Assembly (NCBI GenBank): GCA_947650285.1
Contig: CANTFL010000089.1
Coordinates: 62,001 to 126,000 of the forward strand
DNA length: 64,000 nt
Direction: 5' to 3'
Source: Hyaloperonospora brassicae
Taxonomy: Eukaryota; Oomycota; Peronosporomycetes; Peronosporales; Peronosporaceae
The notes beneath the pieces are model-generated. The model was given only the letters and a program-made list of their open reading frames with translations, was not told where the DNA came from and made no database searches. Shown in pieces: positions 55,268-64,000 of the stretch; positions within the stretch are counted from its first letter, which is position 1; each line of letters starts with the position of its first letter. Position numbers and translations under genes: made by a program.

Positions 55268-58200
55268 TTTTTGGCCATCGGTGCTTCGCGTCAGCAGGAT
55301 TCTCCAACACCTTCGACGGAACAAGAAAAAATCCTGTCGAAGCTTGGCACTTTGTATTCTGCATCGAAGTATTTGGACCGTCAGTCGGTCATAAGTTAAC
55401 TTTTCACGGACCAAGACTACTACTACGTCCAAGACAAGTTGGATGAGTTCGATCGGCACTACAAATTATTGCACCTAATATCTAGATTAACCCAGTGAGC
55501 TTAGTCTCCATTCTTGGGAAGGAAGTATCGGCGCTGCCCCACCCTTTTTCAATTCTTTGGGGACAACCCGACATTGGCGTCCATTGTGCTGCTTACACTA
55601 TATGGAAGCATATTACCATAAGCGGTTCCTGCTGACCTTCGCGGCAGTTCCCAAGTTTTGAGTGAAAGGACCACCGTTGTGGTAGCCAATCTTACGGTTT
55701 ACTTCAAGAAGCGTTGAGCTATCGGGCACATTTTATTGACGCTAGCTGTTATACTGTCGTAACTCTCGATCATTAAAACATTATTATGTAATTTATACGT
55801 TACCAGACTCCAAAACCGCTTAGGGGATAAGGAGGTTTAATCGGGACAGCAAATATGGCAGAACGATCCCCATCTTGACTCAATATTTTGGTCTCAAGAT
55901 AACATGGACTGCTTCACTGGGCAGGCAGGTGCGAGTTCTCTCATAGCGCCAACCCACGTAGTTCGCGGAATTCGAGATGTTACTCTCCGCTACGATAATT
56001 CTTCGCATATTATTTCTCGCTACTAATCGGTCCAAGGTATGGTGAACTCGGCTCCAACCTAGATCCCGACATATGTTATGGGTGATTTCAACGATGTTAA
56101 TTCAAGTCAACTTAGTCATGCCGGTTCTTACGATCAAGATCGTCGCAATTCCGGGTCGAGTTGCTTGACTAGATGACAGGCAGGTGCATGGCGACTTCGA
56201 CGTCAGACGTTCAGGACTATACCATGTCAATCGGTGCGTCCAGTATCGACTATGGTCTTGTGAATTATCGTATTTTTGCTCTATGTTTCAATAAAAAAAG
56301 GTTTTAAAGCCAATCATGGCACGAGATATCACATCGGTCTATCCTTGCATCTGGGATCAAGTTGCGGTGAGAAACCTGGACTATCCCCGTGAAGATTCCC
56401 ATCATGGGTGTCGTATTAGCGGAAAGCTCAAGAATATTTTAGCGCTTCCTTACTCCGGATTGAAGTGTCATTAATCCAGGCAATGGCGTTACAAACCTGG
56501 TTGCTTGCTCGATGAGCACAAGAAACGTGACTATATTTATCTTCTGGAATCAATTCTTATCTAGCACAATGTACACCAACGCGCTATTGTAGATCTACAT
56601 GTAATTATCATCCGACTTCAGCACCTGCAGGCTTTGAACGCTTTGTTGGATCTATCAGCCGCTGTATCTTTTGCTAGGACAGCCCTTTCCAAAACCTAGG
56701 GGAATCCGCGCAGTATGCTTCCATGCACATATTCGCCTTTGACATTCAAGAGAATGAGCGCTGCTCGCCGCCCGAATTATTCTAAAAATCCTCGTTCCTG
56801 TCAACTCGGCTGAGGATTTATAGGCGACCTGTTCCAAATCGAACGATCATTGGTCTGATATCTATTGTTCAAGCTTAAGATAATTGGGGCATACACGACC
56901 CAATTAGGACCGCATGGAACTTTCTCTGCTTGTACATCGCAGAAATTCACGCTTAAATCAAGCAGAATGGGCTTAATTGGAGAGACCCTTAACAGCAAAG
57001 TATTTTATACGGGCTTTATAGCACGTGGCGTCTGGTAAGACACCTGGTCCATATGACTTGCTGATGGAATACTACTATATTTACTTACCTCTTTTGCGAC
57101 TCATTTGACGGTGATCAATTATACCGGAAAGATTGACGAATATTCAGCGGATGGAGTAAGTTTTTCTGCTCTACAGAAAAAGCGACCGCAAAGTTCGAGT
57201 AAGTACCGCTCTATATACCTACTCAATGTGTACGCTAAGTAAAAGCTAAAAAAGTGTCCAACCGGATAAATCAAGTCTGCTACCCCATATTTTGTGCCGA
57301 CCAATACGTATTTGTCCCGGGGCGCAGTATATGCGTCACTGTCTTAGAAAGTAGCAAGCACCTAGTAAACTCCATTCAAATTCTGAATTTCTGGCGAATG
57401 CTGTTTGACACGATGAAAAGGTCTTTTAAAGCGTTGTAGTAGCTCGTTTCGGATATGGCACTCACGCACCTTTACGTCTGGGAAGAACATTTTGGTGCTG
57501 GATCCCAAACTTGCATTCCTGTACACGTTAATCCATATTTTTACGCTATCCATTTGCTCCGGTATAACTCGATCCCGAACTTCGCGAAGACGACCCCCTG
57601 TCACCAACTTTATTCTTCCCCTTGATTGAGCCTTTACAAAACCTTCTGTGGGTCAAGCTTCACGATAAAATACTTCGCATTGGGCCTTCAATCGCATTAG
57701 GTCCTTAGTTCTGCGGACGATGTACCGGTCTTCTGCGCGACCTCCCCACACTAAAGACTTTCTCGATCGCTTGGGAGAATTGTTCTCAGCGACGACAATG
57801 GAGCTCAATAAAACCACGACATTTATGCTGAAATTTCGTCCCTGGTCTGATTCATCCATACCGCTTCGTCTGGAGCTCGAACAAAGAAGTTTTGATGCTG
57901 TCAGTAACTCCGGTTCGACCAATTGGCTTGTGCTTTCAGATGGATACCAGATAAGTAATGCCGACCCACTTCAACATTTGCTCGCCGATGTGCAGGCAAT
58001 ATGTTCTCTTTGATCTCATCTGGAATGGAATATTTGTGTCAAAGTGATGTTTTGCAGCAAATTACTGATGTTAGCGGACCAGAGTTAGCTACTTTCCAGC
58101 GCCTGGGATCTCAGATTGAGTCGACCTAATTTTTCTCTTCATCCATAGTCCGCGACATTCCCGCGACGGGATCCAAGATTAAGTCAACATACTTTTCTTG

Positions 58201-58430
58201 CGCTACATCTGCAACTTCGATGCAAAATATTGCTTCTCAAAAGACCGATGGTTTCTTCCACCTGTTCAAGGCGCTACGACATCAACCAATTAGTACGCGA
58301 AATGGTATACAACTTACAAGTGCGCATGCTATGCAAGGTTATTTGGGGGTCATAGATCGCTAAAGTTAGGACGTCCGCCTCTTATACAGACATTATAGAA
58401 TCTACCTATTATGATATAGTGTAGACATGT
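55268..58430 (+). pseudogene. L1-like LINE remnant, right-arm copy
   Basis: Mirror of 41456-44612: G-D-F-N at 56081-56092, S-G-K-T-P-G-P-Y at 57031-57054, K-Y-R-S-I-Y-L-L-N-V at 57201-57230, F-V-P-G-R-S-I at about 57311-57331. The same frame damage as the left copy, so it was already dead when duplicated. Confidence 0.8.
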
Positions 58431-58516
58431 GCCTCTCAACCTCAGTTGAACTGTACGTTCAGAGAAAGTCTGATCATCTGATCGAACAGGTTGAAAGGAA
58501 AAAAGTAGAATTGTAT

Positions 58517-58984
58517 TGTAACGGGGTGAGCCCGTTACATAAAAATTGGTACGAAATTACCAATTTTTAAATGTTATCTATTTTGATAATATTCAATCAA
58601 CACTACTCGATAAAAGTGATGTTGTCGGAATATTACCTCTAGGGGTAATATCTGTGGAAATGTCTACTTCTTGGTTGATGTACCATGTACATTAACCAAT
58701 TTAACCACCAATCGCTGCTGGACGCGCTCAATGGGTGGTGGATGGAAGACCCACGTAGGAGACAGTAGTTTAATATAGATAGATTAAGACGAAAGATGAT
58801 TTAGCAAGAAAACAACTATATTAAATAACAGTTCTACTTTCGCTCAAGACAGAGCTTTCGGTTTCTGTATTTTTTGGTCGCGCTTCTTCACGCAACATGT
58901 ACGTGACGTCGGGCGTACGCCCCTTGTTTTGTTATCAATACAGGGCCTTGCTCAGTTATCTGAGCAAGGTCGTGCCCCGTTACA
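58517..58984 (+). repeat. Solo LTR of Gypsy family C, right-arm copy (468 bp)
   Basis: Mirror of 40896-41364, including the target duplication (TGTAT on either side in this orientation). Confidence 0.92.
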
Positions 58985-61900
58985 TGTATTCAATAGGTTT
59001 TATTTTTATCTTAATCAAACCTCCTTTGAACGTATCTCAACTCTATAAAACTACAAATTTAAATGAGGCTACCACCCATTGCGAATGCTTAGCAGCGATT
59101 GATGGCTTAGATGGCTTAGATGGCTTAAATGGGGTCTTACGTTAACCGTCAAGTGGATCGGTGCTGAATCTTATCGTTGAACGTAATGTTTCTTCAATCT
59201 AATTACTTATTACAGTAAACATTGGTAAACATTAATATTTAACTTATATATATTTGAAGTGACCTAACGTGGTGTCAACTACATGTAACGCGTTTACCCA
59301 GTTCAACCCCCTAGTCTTCAGTCACGTGAGCGTCCGATTTAACCCTGAACTGTGACAGAGTTATCACCATAAACTTACATTGGGAACTAAAGCACTTGTT
59401 GGTCGTCTCAAAACATTTGTGGATCGCACTGCATAATTCAAAACGTCCATATGGTGTGTATCCAATCGACAAAAAACGTAGCTGTAGATATGCTTGCGTC
59501 TGCCGGGAGAAGAGTCGAAAAACAACCAGTAGGTAAACGTTTATCTGCTCCTGATAATGAGCATTCGGAACGCCTACCGTTGTAGGTACACGTGTAGACG
59601 CGCCACGTACGATTATTGCGACCTCTCCTTCTGTTGCGGTATCAGTTCCATAAATATAATGATCCATAGTTGGAGGTCATGTATTCCGTCGAGTCCGATG
59701 CTGCATCAGACATGAAGCGCCTTCAAGCCTTCTGGTAATAAAAAGGATGCGGAATAGACAGCCCATAAACGCATCACGGTGATAAGCACCGTAGTATTAG
59801 AAATATAGACCTGTTTGGGTCGTCTGACGAAATTAAGACGACCTGACTCATGGTTCTTGTCGATCTCACTCACACGATGCTGAGGTGAGTGATCGGCACG
59901 AGTGTACTATAACCAGTGATGCTAAAGTTTAATTTTGCCAGAATCACCTGAGGTATACCAATCACGATGATCATGATTTCTGTCCTTCCTTGACACAATG
60001 CAGTCTATAAAGGCTGCGACATATTGCGAATCGATCCAAAGAATCTGTCGTGACTATTATCGACCAAGATTGAATGCTCTGGTTCGATTTGACAAGGTTT
60101 CAATGTCTTAAAGTACGTGCGAAGATGTATCACACGTATCACCATTTATACATCGATGTTTTCCTTAGACATTGATCTTACGACGGAAATCGCACGGTGA
60201 GGGGGTACTCGTCGGACCATGCGCGGACATCCTAGATCAGGGCTGTGCATATATTGATCCACATCTACTCTATCCTGGCTGTCAATGGTTTGACAACCGT
60301 CAGGTAGACAGCTCTACCCACGTAGGTGAAATTAATAAAACACGCGGCCGACTTTATCTACAATTGGTCGCAGCCGGTAGCCAAAGTGAAGCAAGTGTGC
60401 AAAAGGTACACAACTGATTTAGATATTCCGTTAGTACTAATATCAGGTATATGTTTAGTAAAAGATAATAAATGAATCTTTTCTAGGTAAAAAGAAACTA
60501 CCCAAGGGCACAATGCATTTATCCACAATGCTTGATTACATAGGTCGTTAGATATGGCTTGAAAAACTTGATACAGATGTCATCAGTTAAAAAACATACT
60601 TAAATGATTGTTAGTACAAGTTGTGCCGGACGGCTCGAAATCCAAGCTCGCCCTGTCCCTATGAGACATCCTGATTCGAGATATACTGGCACCTCTAATC
60701 GTGCTCTTCACGATGCCTTACACCTCACTCATCCATTCTGGATGGCACCCATACCCTCTGAGATGTACAAATGGATTTCAATCTTGGAAGTAGTTTATGA
60801 GTAAATGGGGTGATCGGTTTTGGATGTTCCTTCCGGATCAACTGTTGGACATTGGCGCTCTGATAAACGAGGTCGATCTCGTCAACTGTTAGCTGTGAGA
60901 GAGGCTTTTATCGATAACATGGGAGCGGGTACCTCGCCATTGAGCGAGGTAACTCGCCCGACTTCCCTTCACGTCCAGTGGTTTCAGATACCCTCCACTA
61001 GAAAGCGTTGACCACCTCGCGGGTGCAAGAAAGGATGTGACGCGGAGACAAGACCTGGTCCGGATCAACAGTTGTACCAGCTTAATGTAGATCAACTGCA
61101 TCGCGTATAGCTGGGGTGAATCTAACATCTCCATGTCGACTGGGTTAGGCGCTAAAGTTGTACGATATTGTGCAGATTCTCCGTGGCGATTGTGAAAAAG
61201 GTATGTCCAACATCTTTTTACCGTCGATTAAACGCATAACAGCGACGCATTCTTCTCAGATCAAGATGGTGGATATCGAACAAAATATCTCCGATGACGT
61301 AGAATATTTTTTTCTTTTCAGGACTAGTTTGGATGCCTGGAACGTGATGTCAAGAATTCCATAAAAATCCGTGGGCGTGACTAGAATGTCAACCATCGAT
61401 CATTGATTTAATTGAAGTTATGGGCGATGACTTCCTACATGCAATTCTGGAAACACGCGCATCTTACGTGTCCGCTCAATTGTGTATTTCTACCTAGGCG
61501 ACACAACACGCGGTGGATTGATATTTGGGCAGTAGTACAGCGCTTACTACATTATTCACTAGTTTTCTCGTAAGTTAGACAGTATAAAGTAGTTACAGAT
61601 CGCTATCGTTTCATGAAGGACCACTTGCTTTTCCATGTTTGTCATATTTTTTTGTCGTTTAACCTCTTCGGCGGTGAAAAAGCGGATCACTTTCTCCCGT
61701 GCCAGCAGCAATTACCTGCTAATTGCCTTCATTGTCGTCAGGTCTCCTTATACGCACTAGAGAGAGAGTTTTATATATGTCAGTCATGGCGTCACCATTC
61801 TCTCTTGTGTAGTTGTTGGCAGTGTTGGATAAATTAGCTTGTTCATCATCATCGAAATCAGTAATAGGTTCATCACTATTGCTGCGTTTGTCTTCTTCGA

Positions 61901-64000
61901 TATCGATGTGATCAACAGTGGATCTGACGCGCCGATGCCACCTTCCGCGAGTAATGAGCAAGAGTCCAATCAGATTTCCTCGGGATATTTCCTCTACCCA
62001 TAAATCTAGAGTGACTTCCTAGTAATTTGGGGATGTGCGGATGGATTGATGATCCATTATCGAAAAAGGATGTATGCGTGGTAGAGGCATGCACGGGTTT
62101 ATTGATGGCCAATCAATCCACCAGCTATACATCATTTCAACTCGTAAACGCATAGGAGTATCATCTATAGATCTACTCAAGGACAAGGTTGCGCGTTCCG
62201 TCTGACCATCCCTTTTCAGGTAGTCAGAGGTCGATATCTTCGACCGCGTGGTCGATGAATTGACACAATCCGATGTAAAATAAAGGCTCCACCGACTTCA
62301 TGGGTTAAACCATGAAGTCGAAAGACCTTGTCGAGAAAGACACGAGCACATCTCTCGAATGCTATCGACTCCGGGACAGCACCAAGATGAAGCTTCTTGC
62401 TGAACGGACCGATGAACACAAGAAGACCATTATTCACGCTATAATTGTCGGGAAAGTCGAAGACAAAGTTCATGGAAACGGACTCGAAGCGGTGTGATGA
62501 ATCGGAGAGGCTGCAATGATGCATGTTATGACAATTAGGCTTCGCCCATTTAACCATACTTGCAAGCACGAATGCACTTGCAAACAAACTGGTGGTGGCG
62601 TGGACCGCAACATATGACATGGCCGTGCGAAAGGTTTTGGACGCATAAGGCCTTGACCTTTTATATACGCATATCTCGCGTCGTAAGGTATACCTGATGT
62701 CGGAACACTGCTGATCAATGTTGCAATCGTGGGAACATCCTCGCTGTCGTACTTCTCAGCCAGATGATGATATGACCGGCGTTTGAAAGCGCATCATTAC
62801 AACATCCAGTCTTCCGAGTTTATAATCCACAGAGAAGTTCACCCCTGCGAAGCCAGACAACACATCGCCATTCAATGCTAAAGTCGAAGGATGTTGGTGT
62901 ATTTATGGTAGTAGTGCATCGTCTATTAGGACGACAAACGGTCTATCTCCGAGGAGGTAGACACAAAATTTATCCAGTTCATGCGTCATGTTAACGCTTT
63001 CTTTATTGAATGTAATGCGTAACATAACTCAAAGTGTTGGTAGCTGAAGCGATCAACAACATACGACGCGCTCTGCACCTGCCGAGTCGTATTGCATCCG
63101 CGCAAATCAGATTGCCAAATCTCTGGCGCCAAATACTACCTGAAATGGTCTGTCTAGATCTCGTAATGGAGTGGGGTTCACAGAATTGCTGATGTGATTC
63201 AGCCTCTCTACTGGCGCCGAGACGACCAACTATTGCAGGGGGTACTCCGTTTCCGTGTTTGATTATTTCCTCACCTTGTGTACCTGTCGTTAGGGCGGGC
63301 TGATAGCTTCTCGGTGGACTCGTGTCTATTCTAAACTTGACCGTGTTTGGGACGGGGGAACTCGCGTGGAAATAGTCACACAATCACAAGTCTCTTGTAG
63401 GTACTCGATATAAGCTACCTAAATCTCAACAAGATCGCCTTGTCCAATATGTAAATTTTGATCTACTGGACCTTCTAACCAATTTAGACGTCTAGCGAAC
63501 TTAATCGTCATTGCTTTCGTTAATCATCCGATCGCAGTTGTTGTGATGTTTTTGAGAGTCCTATACGCACCTGGCCTGGCGATCCAGGTGCGACAAGTTT
63601 GTAGAAGATAGGCGAAACGCTTGATGTCTTCGAGAGTAAAAGATCCAGCCCGGAAGAGATGGCGCGCATATTTTGAAGTAATTCGAATTCTATTTAACGT
63701 TAGCCGAACCAATTGCTAAACCATCTGTCCTATCGATGCAACCGGCATTCGCCACGCGTCTTCCGTTCAATCAATCTGTCTCTTGTACATCGTAGGTTCC
63801 TAAATTTATTATCTATCCCTGACTCAGGTAAGGATCGAATCAGAGATCGAATCCAATATTATATCGAAGGTACTTATTTATATAAAAACAGAATGGATCG
63901 AATACCCTCTTGATTGAATCCACTTTCGTATCGTATCCCCTCCCAGGATCGTATCCGATAGTCGTGATCCACCCGTCCAAACCTCATACCTAGCCCAGGT
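58985..64000 (-). pseudogene. Gypsy B 3' half, right-arm copy
   Basis: Mirror of 35881-40895: aORF remnant (about 59670-60780), chromodomain (about 60920-61000), acidic insert, integrase (62216-62620), RNase H (about 62900-63160) and the unknown insertion near 63400-64000. RT and 5' parts, if present, lie beyond the window. Confidence 0.8.

Larger units (their letters stand above)
55268..64000 (-). repeat. Right arm of the giant inverted repeat (runs off the window)
   Basis: Reverse complement of 35881-44612 with about one base net length difference and scattered substitutions. Carries mirrored copies of the LINE, solo LTR C and the 3' half of Gypsy B. Confidence 0.95.

Noticed and set aside
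35881..64000. The inverted repeat as a pure assembly fold-back
   Set aside because: The arms differ by scattered substitutions and single-base indels and are separated by a 10.7-kb unique spacer. Artefact is not excluded, but it does not fit well.

Overview
The window looks like a repeat-dense part of an oomycete nuclear genome (Peronosporales-like; genus not determined). The reasons are two multi-exon genes with very short GT-AG introns (59, 76, 76 and 89 bp), initiator-like motifs of oomycete type just upstream of them, a secreted alpha-carbonic anhydrase, and chromodomain Ty3/Gypsy and Copia retrotransposons. No RNA gene, CRISPR array or bacterial-type operon was seen.

Layout. 1-6818: 3' part of a Ty3/Gypsy element (family A, copy 1, + strand) with gag end, pol, a long antisense ORF and the 3' LTR. 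6819-14370: single-copy DNA with two convergent paralogous genes (three exons, 9829-10917 +; intronless, 12803-11841 -) separated by microsatellites. 14376-27258: a decayed Copia element with matching LTRs and an ACTTC target duplication, interrupted by a solo LTR of Gypsy family B (GTGGG duplication), itself interrupted by a full Gypsy family A element (copy 2, 16164-24146, - strand, CTTCG duplication). 27264-32318: mostly non-coding, with one clear gene, a secreted alpha-carbonic anhydrase (30608-31579). 32319-about 41455: a heavily decayed Gypsy family B element. 35881-44612 and 55268-64000: two arms of a near-identical inverted repeat of at least 8.7 kb. Each arm holds the 3' half of element B, a solo LTR of a third Gypsy family (C), and a decayed L1-like LINE. 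The arms flank a 10.7-kb AT-rich spacer in which I see no gene; the right arm runs off the window.

Most striking signal: the Gypsy elements are tiled almost end to end with short, mostly perfect hairpins (stems 6-11 bp, loops 2-15 nt), through coding sequence, the antisense ORF and the LTRs. Between LTR families A, B and C the hairpins sit at corresponding places with different stem sequences, so pairing rather than sequence seems to be kept. The element also carries a textbook -1 frameshift signal between gag and pol, and a 534-codon antisense ORF that is fully open in both family A copies even though both pol genes are disabled. The host genes and the Copia element did not show the hairpin pattern on reading.
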